A stretch of 64,000 nucleotides of DNA, from the NCBI GenBank assembly GCA_965247775.1, contig OZ252031.1:1054001-1118000 (forward strand), read 5' to 3'. The translations under genes were made by a program, and so were the position numbers. Origin of the DNA: G965247775 sp965247775 (GTDB taxonomy: Bacteria > Chloroflexota > Dehalococcoidia > Bin125). Within the stretch, counting starts at the first letter, position 1. Each line of letters starts with the position of its first letter. Below, one piece after another: positions 26,933 through 35,707 of the stretch. The notes under the pieces are model-generated. The model saw only the letters and a program-made list of their open reading frames with translations, ran no database searches and was not told the origin of the DNA.

Positions 26933-28285
26933 CTAGACGCCGCTGAGGAGCCGTTCCGTGTCATCGAGCCGGGGGGCCGCCTCACCACGCTCATGGTAGA
27001 TGGTGAGGATCGCGTCGGCCAGCTTCTGCGGGTCGTGCCGGTAGCGGTTGCGCTCGTCCACCACGTCCGCCGACACCACCTGCCCGCCGATCGCCCCGTC
27101 GCCCACGCGCACCGGCTCCGACTGCCAGCGCTCGGGCAGGCGGTCGGTCAGGTTGCTGTTGGCCACCGTAAAGTCGAACGGCGCTCCACCCAGATGCCGC
27201 TCGATGCTGGCCACGTGGTCTTGCACGCTGTAGTGGTCCGTCTCGCCGTGCTGCGTCGCGACGTTGCTCACGAAGATCCGCATCGCCGGCGATTCCTGGA
27301 AGGCGATGCGCAGATCCGGCACCAGCAGGTTCGGTATCACGCTGGTGTAGAGGCTGCCCGGCCCCACCACGATCAGGTCCGCGTTGCGCACGGCGTTGAC
27401 CGCATCCGGGTGGGCCTTCGGCACCTGCGGCTCCAGCGCCACCTCGGCGATCTCGGTGTGCGCCGCGGTGATGGCGGACTCGCCGCGGATCGTCGTGCCG
27501 TCGCGCGTGCGGCCCACCAGGCGCACGTCCTCCAGCGTCGAAGGCAGGATCTGGCCGCGCACCGCGAGCACCCGTCCCGTCTCGTGGATCGCTTCCTCCA
27601 TCGAGCCCGTCACGTCCGACATCGCCACGATGAACAGATTCCCGAACGAGTGCCCCGCCAGCCCCTCCCCCGAGCCCTCCCCGAAGCGGTACTGGAAGAG
27701 CCGCGTCATCAGCGGCTCCGCGTCCGCCAGCGCCGCGATGCAGTTGCGGACGTCCCCGGGCGGAATCACGCCCAAGTCGTGGCGCAGCCGTCCCGAGGAT
27801 CCGCCGTCGTCCGCGACGGTCACCACCGCCGTCAGATTATCCGTGTATTCCTTCAGGCCGCGCAGCGAGACGGAGAGCCCCGTGCCCCCGCCGATCGCGA
27901 CCACTCTCGGCCCCCGCCCCGCGAAGCGGTGCCGGTAGACCAGGTTGACCAGGCTTTCCTGCTTGCCGTTGCCGTTCGCCCGCGCGCTGTTGCGCAGCGC
28001 CGCCAGCAGGTTGGCGTTGAACTTCCACATCCCCAGCACCACGAACAGCACCGCCACGCCGATGAACAGCGCCCCCCGCAGCACCTGGGGGATGAACTGC
28101 AGCGTCAGGTAGTAGGAGGCGTCCGGCAGCGTCAGCGTGAGGTACGCCTCACGGGCCAAGAAGGAGACGCCGAGCCCCAGCGAGGCCATGCCCAGCAGCA
28201 GCAGCAGGAACCAGCGCTTCACCCCCATCCCGGGGACGAGCCACTTCCGCGTATCCGGATCGCGCAGCCAGCGCATCATCGCCAC
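26933..28285 (-). CDS. yvcK: YvcK/CofD-like gluconeogenesis factor with an N-terminal membrane anchor
   Basis: In Gram-positives YvcK is needed for growth on gluconeogenic carbon and for cell-shape control. The catalytic-like core begins near residue 125: VVAIGGGTGLSVSLRGL, ADDGGSSGRLRHDLG, PGDVRNCIAAL and GNLFIVAM, ending before the variable C-terminus. Ahead of it are about 120 extra residues with two hydrophobic segments (about 23-40 and 68-88) followed by a basic Asn-rich linker, so this form is tethered to the membrane, unlike soluble Bacillus YvcK. 450 residues in total. It is the first gene of the yvcK-secG run. Confidence 0.9.
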   Translation of the reverse strand: MAMMRWLRDPDTRKWLVPGMGVKRWFLLLLLGMASLGLGVSFLAREAYLTLTLPDASYYLTLQFIPQVLRGALFIGVAVLFVVLGMWKFNANLLAALRNSARANGNGKQESLVNLVYRHRFAGRGPRVVAIGGGTGLSVSLRGLKEYTDNLTAVVTVADDGGSSGRLRHDLGVIPPGDVRNCIAALADAEPLMTRLFQYRFGEGSGEGLAGHSFGNLFIVAMSDVTGSMEEAIHETGRVLAVRGQILPSTLEDVRLVGRTRDGTTIRGESAITAAHTEIAEVALEPQVPKAHPDAVNAVRNADLIVVGPGSLYTSVIPNLLVPDLRIAFQESPAMRIFVSNVATQHGETDHYSVQDHVASIERHLGGAPFDFTVANSNLTDRLPERWQSEPVRVGDGAIGGQVVSADVVDERNRYRHDPQKLADAILTIYHERGEAAPRLDDTERLLSGV

Positions 28286-28395
28286 GCACTATATGCGGGG
28301 CCCGGTCTTGCCGCCACAGCAGCCTCCCCTCTCGAACCTCAACGATCTCGCGATCGCGGTGGTTCCCCCCGTAGACCCCCGCTCGGGGCGTGTCG

Positions 28396-29910
28396 TTACA
28401 CCGGTCCCTCCAGCACCCCCCGCAGGATCTCGTTGACCAGCCTGGGGTTCGCGCGCCCCCGCGTGGCCTTCATCACCTGACCGACAAGGAACTTCAGCGC
28501 CTCCTGCTTGCCCGCCCGGTAATCCGCCACCGCCTGCGGCTGTTCTTCCACCACGCCCTGCACCACGACTCGCAACTCGTCGCTGTCGCTGATCTGCGTC
28601 TGCCCCGACGCCTCGACCACCGCCGCCGGATCCTGGCCCGTCGCATACATCGTCGCGAAGGTGTCCTTGGCCAGCGTGTGGCTGATCGTGCCCGCGTCGA
28701 TCAGGCGCACGAGCGCCGCCAGCTGTGACGGGGTTATCCGGAGATCCGCCAGCCCCGTGCCGGCCTCGTGCATCAGCCGGGCCATCTCGCCCACCATCCA
28801 GTTCGCCACGGCCGTGTACGGTTTCTCGCCGGCGCCATCCCCCAGCGCTCGCGCCGCCGCCTCATAGTAGTCCGCCCGCGCCCGCTCCTCCGTGAGCAGG
28901 TTGGCTTCGAAGTCCACCAGCCCGTACTGGCTGCGGAAGCGCTGGTAGCGCTCCCTCGGCAGCTCCGGCAGCTGCGCGCGCAGCGCCTCCACCCGCTCTC
29001 GTGGGATGCGCAACGGTGGCAGGTCCGGATCCGGGAAGTAGCGATAGTCGTCGGCCTGCTCCTTGGAGCGCTGCGACACCGTGACCTCGCGGTCCTCCAC
29101 CCAGCCGCGCGTCTCCTGCACCAGCTTCTCGCCCGTGTGCAGCGCCTCCGCCTGTCGCACCTGCTCGAACTGCAGCGCCCGGTAGACGGCGCGCAGCGAG
29201 TTCATGTTCTTGATCTCCACTTTGACGCCCAGCGCCGTCTCCCCCCGAGGCCGCAGCGAGATGTTGGCGTCGCAGCGGAAGGACCCCTTCTCCATGTCCG
29301 CCGTCGACACGTCCACGTAGCGCAGGATCCGCCGCAGCGCCACCAGGTACGCGCGCGCCTCCTCCGGGCTGCGCATGTCCGGCTCCGACACCACCTCCAT
29401 CAGCGGCACGCCGCTGCGGCTCACGTCCAGCAGCGAGTACGGCTCCCCCGCCTCGTGCTCCCGATGCAGCAGCCGCGCCGTGTCCTCTTCCAGGTGGACC
29501 CGGGTCACCCCGATGCGCCGCTCCTCCCCCTTCACCACGATGTCCAGATAGCCCCCTAGGCTCAGCGGCTCGTCGTACTGGGTGATCTGGTAGCCCTTCA
29601 TCAGGTCCGGGTAGTGGTAGTTCTTGCGGTCGAACTTGGAGATCTCGGGGATCCGCATGTGCAGCGCCAGGGCCGTCAGGATCGTCCAGTCCACCGCGGT
29701 CTCGTTGATCACGGGCAGCATCCCCGGCAGCCCCTGGCAGATCGGGCAGACGTGCGTGTTCGGTTCCGCCGCGGCGTAGTCCGCCGCGCAGCGGCAGAAC
29801 ATCTTGCTCTTGGTCTTCAGCTGCGCGTGCACCTCGAGCCCGATCACCGTCTCGAACTCGCTTTCGCCAACGGTCGACGGGGCAGACGGGGAGGTCTGGG
29901 GTGTCGTCAT
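28396..29910 (-). CDS. gatB: Aspartyl/glutamyl-tRNA amidotransferase subunit B
   Basis: Kinase/tRNA-binding subunit of GatCAB, which converts Glu-tRNA(Gln) and Asp-tRNA(Asn) to amidated forms. IGLEVHAQLKTKSKMFCRC and CPICQGLPGMLPV form the cradle with metal-binding Cys residues; KNYHYPDLMKGYQITQYD and VHLEEDTARL are universal, and the C-terminal YqeY-like tail has GQVMKATRGRANP. Starts possible at 29910 (M-T-T-P) or 29925; I prefer 29910. gatA and gatC are not in the window. Confidence 0.95.
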   Translation of the reverse strand: MTTPQTSPSAPSTVGESEFETVIGLEVHAQLKTKSKMFCRCAADYAAAEPNTHVCPICQGLPGMLPVINETAVDWTILTALALHMRIPEISKFDRKNYHYPDLMKGYQITQYDEPLSLGGYLDIVVKGEERRIGVTRVHLEEDTARLLHREHEAGEPYSLLDVSRSGVPLMEVVSEPDMRSPEEARAYLVALRRILRYVDVSTADMEKGSFRCDANISLRPRGETALGVKVEIKNMNSLRAVYRALQFEQVRQAEALHTGEKLVQETRGWVEDREVTVSQRSKEQADDYRYFPDPDLPPLRIPRERVEALRAQLPELPRERYQRFRSQYGLVDFEANLLTEERARADYYEAAARALGDGAGEKPYTAVANWMVGEMARLMHEAGTGLADLRITPSQLAALVRLIDAGTISHTLAKDTFATMYATGQDPAAVVEASGQTQISDSDELRVVVQGVVEEQPQAVADYRAGKQEALKFLVGQVMKATRGRANPRLVNEILRGVLEGPV

Positions 29911-30005
29911 CGCTCTTCGCATCATACCGCCCGGTCAGGGACGTCCCGGCGTGGCCGCGCCTGCGCCTGCGCCTCCGCGCCCGCTCCGGTACGCTGCGCG
30001 GCATC

Positions 30006-30785
30006 GTGAGCGAATCCGCCCCTCGTCTGCCCATCCACGAGCACGACCACGCCGTGCGCCTCGTCCACACCTCCGACGTCCACGTCGGCACGGGCTTTGG
30101 CGCCGACGCCGACGGCCGCGAGGCGGCGCTGCGCTACCTCGACCGCATCATGACCGCCGCCGTGGAACTCGACGCGCAACTCGTCCTCGTCGCCGGCGAC
30201 CTCTTCGACCACAACCGCGTCAAGGAGCCGGTCGTCGCCGAAACGGCGCGCATCCTCGGGGGCGGCCCCCCCGTTGTCATCTTGCCCGGCAATCACGACC
30301 CCTTCATGGCCGGTTCCATGTACGAGCGCTTTGCGCACCACTTCCCCGGTCACGTCCACATCCTGCGCGACGCCGAGGGGGAACTGCTCCACCTTCCCGG
30401 CCCCGGCGTCCAGATCTGGGGACAGGCCCACGCCAGCTACGACGACTTCGCCCCCGCCGTCCACGCCCCCCGCTGGCAGCAACACGTCGATCGCCCCCAC
30501 TGGCGCATCGCCATGGCCCACGGCTCCTCCGTCGACGCCGACGGCCGCCTCAGCTTCGGCTACCGCATTGAGAGCGAGCACCTGGCCGGCCTCGACGCCC
30601 ACTACGTCGCCCTGGGCCACCTCGACCGCCACGGCGCCGTCGGGCCCGACGGCACCACCGCCTACTACTCCGGCTCCCCTGGCCTGCTGGGCGGCTTCAC
30701 GCTGGTCGATCTCCGTCCCGGCGGGGTCCAGGTGCGCCCCATCCTCTTCGAATCCCTCGGCCCCTCCCCGAACGGAGCTGACTGA
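30006..30785 (+). CDS. Calcineurin-like metallophosphoesterase (SbcD/Mre11-like)
   Basis: Two-metal phosphoesterase of 259 residues. The five metal motifs are present: VHTSDVHVG, VAGDLFDHN, LPGNHD, MAHGSS and ALGHLDRHG. The order and the GNHDPFM block resemble the nuclease domain of SbcD/Mre11, but the C-terminal capping domain is short and no SbcC/Rad50 gene is next to it. The GTG at 30006 is chosen because the upstream frame is not conserved and the promoter must fit between it and the divergent gatB. Substrate unknown: DNA ends or a small phosphodiester. Confidence 0.83.
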   Translation: MSESAPRLPIHEHDHAVRLVHTSDVHVGTGFGADADGREAALRYLDRIMTAAVELDAQLVLVAGDLFDHNRVKEPVVAETARILGGGPPVVILPGNHDPFMAGSMYERFAHHFPGHVHILRDAEGELLHLPGPGVQIWGQAHASYDDFAPAVHAPRWQQHVDRPHWRIAMAHGSSVDADGRLSFGYRIESEHLAGLDAHYVALGHLDRHGAVGPDGTTAYYSGSPGLLGGFTLVDLRPGGVQVRPILFESLGPSPNGAD

Positions 30786-30856
30786 GCCGCCTGACGCTCC
30801 CGCCCGGGTGCTACGCTCGCCCGTGGCAGCGCAGGGCGATTCAGGAGGACGGCCGT

Positions 30857-31846
30857 ATGGGCTTTCGCGCCTTCGTCGTGGACGTGCAAGACGAAGACTT
30901 CAACGCCGGCGTGCGTGAGCTGGATGAGTCGCAGCTCCCCTCCGGGGACGTGACGATCGCCGTCGAGTGGTCCAGCGTCAACTACAAGGACGGCCTCGCG
31001 ACGCTCCCCAAGGGGCGCGTCGTCACGCAGTACCCGATGGTCCCCGGCATCGACCTCGCCGGCACCGTGCACGAGTCGGCCGACGCCCGCTTCAGCCCCG
31101 GCGACGCCGTCCTCATCACCGGCTACGACCTGGGCACCGGCCACTTCGGCGGCTACGCCGAACTCGCCCGCGTGCCCGGCGACTGGATCGTCCCCTTGCC
31201 CCCGGGCCTCAGCGCCGAGGCGGCCATGGCCCTGGGGACCGCCGGCTTCACTGCCGGCCTCTCAGTCCACGCCTTGGAGCAGCACGGCGTCAGGCGCGAT
31301 GGCGGCCCGATCCTCGTCACGGGCGCGACCGGCGGCGTCGGCAGCACCGCTGTCGCGATGCTGGCCGGCCTCGGCTACAGCGTCGCCGCCAGCACCGGCA
31401 AGGCGAACGAGCACGACTACTTGCGCGCGCTCGGCGCCGCCGAGATCCTCACCCGCGAGGAGGTCAGCGCTGAGAGCACGCGGCCTCTGGAGCGGGAGCA
31501 CTGGGCCGCCGCCATCGACCCGGTGGGCGGCGACACGACTGCCTACATCCTCCGCACGCTCAAGCGCGGCGGCGTCAACGCCATCTCCGGTCTCACCGGC
31601 GGCGTGGCCGTCAACACGAGCGTCATGCCATTCATCCTGCGCGGCGCGGCCCTGGTCGGCATCGATTCCGTCTACTGCCCCCAGCCCCTGCGCGGCCAGA
31701 TCTGGCAGCGCCTCGCGAGCGACCTCAAGCCCGCCGCGCTGCTCGACTCCATCGCCCAGCGCACCGACCTCGACGGCGTCGCCGATGTCGCCGCGACGAT
31801 CCTCAAGGGCGGCGTGCGCGGGCGTTACCTGGTGCGCTTGGGTTAG
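30857..31846 (+). CDS. YhdH/AcuI-type quinone oxidoreductase (acrylyl-CoA reductase family)
   Basis: Zinc-free medium-chain reductase that in characterised members reduces acryloyl-CoA with NADPH. Seen: SSVNYKDGLATLPKGRVV, VPGIDLAGTV, the nucleotide-binding ILVTGATGGVGSTAV and the DPVGGD and GLTGGVAVNTSVMPFILRG blocks, specific for YhdH/AcuI. 329 residues. CAGGAGG lies 8 bases before the ATG. The next gene starts 10 bases after the stop. Confidence 0.9.
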   Translation: MGFRAFVVDVQDEDFNAGVRELDESQLPSGDVTIAVEWSSVNYKDGLATLPKGRVVTQYPMVPGIDLAGTVHESADARFSPGDAVLITGYDLGTGHFGGYAELARVPGDWIVPLPPGLSAEAAMALGTAGFTAGLSVHALEQHGVRRDGGPILVTGATGGVGSTAVAMLAGLGYSVAASTGKANEHDYLRALGAAEILTREEVSAESTRPLEREHWAAAIDPVGGDTTAYILRTLKRGGVNAISGLTGGVAVNTSVMPFILRGAALVGIDSVYCPQPLRGQIWQRLASDLKPAALLDSIAQRTDLDGVADVAATILKGGVRGRYLVRLG

Positions 31847-31855
31847 GGGGCCACT

Positions 31856-32386
31856 ATGCCGGGCTGGCGTGACCGGATGAAGCAGATGCAGACGGCGGCC
31901 GAGCGGGGCGCCAAGCAGGCGGCCGAGAAAGCCCAAGAGGCGCGCGAACGCGCCGAACCGCGCCTCCGCGACGCGGCTGCGCGCGCCAAACCGGTCGTGG
32001 AGGAGAAGGCGCGCAAGGGCCGCGCCGCGGTCGACGCCAAGCTCGACGAGCGCAAGGCCCGCCAGGAAGCGCGCGAGACCTGGTTCCAGACCGAGCCCGG
32101 CCCCGTCTACACCGCCGGCTACGCGGACCGCGAGACCATGCGCGCCGGCATCCAGGCCGCCGCCGAACACGGCTGGCGCGTGGAGACGACCGCGACCGTA
32201 CCCGAGAAGCGCCGCTTCCTGGGCGGGCTGACGGTCTCCGTCGCCAAACAGGCCGCCGACCGCGTCCTCAAGCCGGACCGCTTCCTCGTTACCTTCCGCA
32301 CGGGGGGCGCCGCCCCGCCGGCGACGCCGGAGGCGGGCGATCCGGAGTCGCCGGCGGACGAGCCGCCGCGGGCCCCGGACGCCTAG
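31856..32386 (+). CDS. Hypothetical protein with an Ala/Lys/Glu coiled-coil N-terminus
   Basis: 176 residues, not recognised. Residues 1-75 are almost wholly Ala, Arg, Lys, Glu and Gln in heptad-like order (KQAAEKAQEARERAEPR), suggesting a long helix or coiled coil. Residues 80-150 look folded (VYTAGYADRETMRAGIQAA, HGWRVETTATVPEKRRF, DRFLVTFR), with alternating strands and one helix. The C-terminus is Pro/Glu-rich and probably disordered. It starts 10 bases after the YhdH-like gene, with GGGGG ahead of ATG, so co-expressed. No signal peptide. Confidence 0.6.
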   Translation: MPGWRDRMKQMQTAAERGAKQAAEKAQEARERAEPRLRDAAARAKPVVEEKARKGRAAVDAKLDERKARQEARETWFQTEPGPVYTAGYADRETMRAGIQAAAEHGWRVETTATVPEKRRFLGGLTVSVAKQAADRVLKPDRFLVTFRTGGAAPPATPEAGDPESPADEPPRAPDA

Positions 32387-32402
32387 CAGCCGGGCGGGTG
32401 CG

Positions 32403-33485
32403 CTAGTCGAAGGTCAGCACGGTCCGCGCGACCTCCCGGTTGCGCATCGACTCGAAGGCCGCGTTCACGTCCTCCAGCGTCCCCGTCTTGGTGATCATCT
32501 CGTCCAGCTTCAGCTTGCCCTGCATGTAGAACTCCACGTAGCGGGGCATGTCGATGCGGAAGCGGTTGGATCCCATCACGGAACCCTGGATAGTCTTCTC
32601 GTTCATAAACGATGTACCGCGCAGCTCTACCGTGGAGCCGCGCGGCATCATGCCCACGATCGTCGCCGTGCCGCCGCGCTTCACCGCCTCGAACGCCTGC
32701 GCCGCCGTCTCCGGCAGCCCGATCGCCTCGAAGGCGTAGTCCACGCCGCCACCGCTGAGATCCCTGATCGCCGCCACCGGGTCGCCGTCGGAGGCGTCGA
32801 TCGTGTGCGTCGCGCCCAGCTCCCGCGCCGTGCCCAGCTTGGCCTCTGTCGTGTCCACGGCGATGATCTGGTTGGCCCCGGCGATCCGCGCCCCCTGGAT
32901 TGCCGACAACCCCACGCCCCCCGCCCCGATCACCGCCACCGACGACCCGGCCTCCACTTTGGCGGTGTTCAGCACCGCGCCCACGCCCGTCGTCACGCCG
33001 CAGCCGATCAGCGCCGCTTGCTGCATCGGCATGTCGTCGCGGATTTTCACCAGCGCGTTCTCGTAGAGCAGCATCTGCTCGGCGAAGCTGGAGATGTTGG
33101 CGAACTGGTTCACCGGCTTGCCATCCCAGCTCAGCTTGGGATTCTCTTCCGGCCCGCGCCGCACCTCGTCGCTGCGGCAGAGGTAGGGCTTGCCGCTCGT
33201 GCAGAACTCGCAATGCCCGCAGAACACCGACAAGCAGGCGATCACCCGGTCGCCCTGCTGGAACTCGCGTACGTCCGGCCCCACCGCCTCCACCACGCCC
33301 GCCGCCTCGTGCCCCAGGATCGCCGGCGCGGGGAACTGGTGCAGCCCCTCGATGAAGTGCAGGTCGCTGTGGCAGACGCCCGACGCGGCCGTGCGCACCA
33401 GCACCTCCCGCCCCTGCGGCGCGTCGATCTCAACGTCTTCGATCGTCAGCATCTCGTGCGGTCCGTGGTAGATCGCGGCCTTCAC
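32403..33485 (-). CDS. Zinc-dependent class III-type alcohol dehydrogenase
   Basis: NAD(P)-dependent zinc alcohol/aldehyde dehydrogenase, 360 residues. Catalytic zinc ligands: Cys in SGVCHSDLH, His in GHEAAGVVEAVG, and Cys in LIGCGVTTGVG. The structural zinc loop CGHCEFCTSGKPYLC has all four Cys. The Rossmann motif is VIGAGGVGLSAIQGA. Length and loops fit the class III/NDMA-type group whose members act on formaldehyde adducts or other alcohols. GTG at 33485 with AAAGGA upstream is chosen; the longer frame is not conserved. Convergent with the preceding hypothetical gene. Confidence 0.88.
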   Translation of the reverse strand: MKAAIYHGPHEMLTIEDVEIDAPQGREVLVRTAASGVCHSDLHFIEGLHQFPAPAILGHEAAGVVEAVGPDVREFQQGDRVIACLSVFCGHCEFCTSGKPYLCRSDEVRRGPEENPKLSWDGKPVNQFANISSFAEQMLLYENALVKIRDDMPMQQAALIGCGVTTGVGAVLNTAKVEAGSSVAVIGAGGVGLSAIQGARIAGANQIIAVDTTEAKLGTARELGATHTIDASDGDPVAAIRDLSGGGVDYAFEAIGLPETAAQAFEAVKRGGTATIVGMMPRGSTVELRGTSFMNEKTIQGSVMGSNRFRIDMPRYVEFYMQGKLKLDEMITKTGTLEDVNAAFESMRNREVARTVLTFD

Positions 33486-33555
33486 GGCGTGGTCCTTTCG
33501 CTTGCCCGGGAGGCGTAGCGCGCCTGAGGGGCCGGTCGGGGCGGGTAGGCGGATT

Positions 33556-33860
33556 CTAGACCACGCGCTCCGCGCCCGGATCCGCCGCATCGTCCGCCTC
33601 CTCCTCGCCGCCGCGCCGCTGAACAGCAGCGTCCGCGACGTCGCTAGAGTGGTTCCCGATCTCGCGCGCCGCTTCGATCCCGCTGAGCCCCGGCAGATCC
33701 ACGTCCATCAGCACCACGTCGGGTCGCAGGCTGGTGGCGCGGCTGATCCCCGACGGACCATCCGCCGCCTCCCCCACGAAGTCGAAGCCCTCGCTCTGCT
33801 CGCCCCCACGGCGCCTCGCAGCGCCACGTTGTCGTCCACCACGAGCACACGGATGGACAC
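33556..33860 (-). pseudogene. Remnant of a response-regulator receiver domain
   Basis: From GTG at 33860 the minus strand reads SIRVLVVDDNVALRGAVG, a receiver beta1-alpha1, then loses frame. In a second frame it continues FDFVGEAADGPSGISRATS and PDVVLMDVDLPGLSGIEAA, containing the phosphoacceptor Asp and the beta3-alpha3 loop, and after about 33640 becomes unrelated low-complexity sequence ending at 33556. At least one frameshift and the loss of the C-terminal output domain show it is a relic of a LuxR- or OmpR-type regulator. Confidence 0.7.
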
Positions 33861-34045
33861 GGACGCCCCCCGCTATCGCTGGCGACCCCCTGCGCGGATC
33901 GTAGAGGTGGAGCCCGAGCGATCGCCTTATGTCCGTCCGTGTTCCGACCCGCATCTGGGGGTCCCGCCAGATGAGACCCCGCCCCTGAGGCGTCGCGCGC
34001 TCACCCGTCCCGCTCCGCGTAGTGCGATCCGACCGCGCCGCCGGT

Positions 34046-35098
34046 CTAGAACACCGGCACGATCTCCGATGGGTCGAAGGCCACCGTTCGCCCATCCACC
34101 CCGATCTCCGGCAGGGCCGGGAACTCCACCCCGTGCGGCTCCACCACGCCCTTCATGCGCAGCACCGCCTCACGCCAGTTCTCGTGCCGCTCTTCCTCCG
34201 TCAGCACGCCCAGGCCTGCCTCCCGCGCCGACTCCTCCAGCAGGCGGTGCGCCGGCAGGAAGGTCGGTCCCAGCTCCCAGAAGTCCGCCGCCGGCACGTC
34301 CAGGATCCCCGAGAGGAAGACGAACCCGGCCCGCAACTGCTTCGTGATCACGTCACGCTGCTCGTCGGTCAGGCGCGGCAGGAGGTTCTCCAGCACGGCC
34401 AGGCAGATCCCCATGTGCCGCGCCTCGTCCTTGCCCACCTGCAGGAAGGCCTCGCGGAAGACGGGGATTGTCGTGCGCTCGTACATCGAGTGGAACAGCG
34501 TCCCCGCCGCCATCTCCCCCATCAAGAACGACGTGAACAGGATCGGCAGCGGCCAGCGATCGATGCCGCCCTTGAAGCCCGTCCAATACCGTGCCCCGTT
34601 GTGGTAGTACCAGCGGATGTTGTTGCGGGCCAGATGGCCCAGCGGGGTCGTGGGCTCATAGCCCAGCGGGCCGTTGGGCGTCAGCGCCTGGATCGCACGC
34701 TGGCAGATCTCCTCGTGGTTCACCTCGTCCCGCACGATCGAGAAGAAGCACTTGCGGATCGGGTCCTCCTGCTTCGTCTCCCAGGTGTGGATGAAGGCCC
34801 GCGAGAACACCGCCGGGCCCGACCCGTCGAAGACCGACAGCAGCGCGAACCAATAGGCCATCGCGTAGCGCTCGTCCGTCGTGAAGGCCCAGGGGTCCAG
34901 GCTGTCCCAGGGCAGGCGGTTCGGCGCCCAGCCCGGGTCGCGCGCGCCCTCGTAGATCTGCACCAGCTTGGGCGTCTCCACGTGCCACTCCAGTGGGAAG
35001 ATGTTCAGCTCGGGGAACGGCGGCGGCTCTTCCGTTCCGTAGAGGAGTTCCTGCGCGTCGGGCGCCTTGCCGCTGGTGGCGGCGGGCGGGGCGGTCAT
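34046..35098 (-). CDS. Ferritin-like diiron oxidase/oxygenase (RNR-R2-like fold)
   Basis: 350 residues. The carboxylate pattern of a four-helix diiron site is complete: Glu107 (HTWETK), Glu125-x-x-His128 (DEVNHEE), Glu195 (GEMAAG) and Glu225-x-x-His228 (KDEARHMG). Overall it resembles ribonucleotide-reductase-R2-like ligand-binding oxidases and AurF-type N-oxygenases more than ferritin; I cannot place the subfamily. No large RNR subunit is near and the R2 radical Tyr cannot be assigned. ATG 35098 has CAGGAAAAG upstream; an ATG 45 bases earlier is possible. Likely a redox or substrate-oxidising role, perhaps Fe/Fe or Mn/Fe. Confidence 0.72.
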   Translation of the reverse strand: MTAPPAATSGKAPDAQELLYGTEEPPPFPELNIFPLEWHVETPKLVQIYEGARDPGWAPNRLPWDSLDPWAFTTDERYAMAYWFALLSVFDGSGPAVFSRAFIHTWETKQEDPIRKCFFSIVRDEVNHEEICQRAIQALTPNGPLGYEPTTPLGHLARNNIRWYYHNGARYWTGFKGGIDRWPLPILFTSFLMGEMAAGTLFHSMYERTTIPVFREAFLQVGKDEARHMGICLAVLENLLPRLTDEQRDVITKQLRAGFVFLSGILDVPAADFWELGPTFLPAHRLLEESAREAGLGVLTEEERHENWREAVLRMKGVVEPHGVEFPALPEIGVDGRTVAFDPSEIVPVF

Positions 35099-35202
35099 CT
35101 TTTCCTGAAGTTGTCCGGGCTCGTCGCGGGCCGCGCTGGGCACGAGCGGGCTCCCTCCCTGCGTCGGGCCCTCTCAGCGTACCGTTCCAGGGCCGTGAAC
35201 GT

Positions 35203-35598
35203 TCAGTCCAGGACCGCGATCCCCTCCACCTCCGCCAGGAACTGCGGCACGGCCAGCGACTGAACGCCCAGCAGCGTGCTCGCCGGCTGGTGCGCACCGA
35301 AGGTGTCGTCGCGCGCCTTGGCGAAGATCAGCCGGTGATCCGGCTGGTAGCCCACGATGAAGGCCGTGATCTTGGCCAGCTGCTCCAGGCGGCCGCCCCC
35401 CGCCTCCACCGCCGCCACGAGGTTCGCAAACGCTTGCCGCAACTGGGCATCCAGATCCCCCTCGCCTACGACGTTGCCCCCGGCATCCAGCGACACCTGG
35501 CCCGAGGTATAGAGCGTCGTCGATCCGCGCCCGCGCACCACCTGCGTGTAGCCGAACGGCGCCGGCAGCGTGTCGGGATTCAGCAGTTCCAGGGACAT
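35203..35598 (-). CDS. RidA/YjgF/Rut family protein
   Basis: 131-residue enamine/imine deaminase-type protein. VVRGRGSTTLYTSGQVSLDAGGNVVG and the C-terminal STLLGVQSLAVPQFLAEVEGIAVL match the family, but the usual catalytic Arg in the final loop (R105 of RidA) is not evident, so activity is uncertain. GAGGAGG lies 6 bases before the ATG. Divergent from the amidohydrolase gene, with 109 bases between the two starts. Confidence 0.85.
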   Translation of the reverse strand: MSLELLNPDTLPAPFGYTQVVRGRGSTTLYTSGQVSLDAGGNVVGEGDLDAQLRQAFANLVAAVEAGGGRLEQLAKITAFIVGYQPDHRLIFAKARDDTFGAHQPASTLLGVQSLAVPQFLAEVEGIAVLD

Positions 35599-35707
35599 CA
35601 CGACCTCCTCCGCGCCGGCACGGGCCCCGCCCAGCAGGCAGCGACCACCGGCGCGGCGATATCCTAGCGCCGCTCTGCCCAGGGCAGCTCGAAACCGGGG
35701 GGACGGC

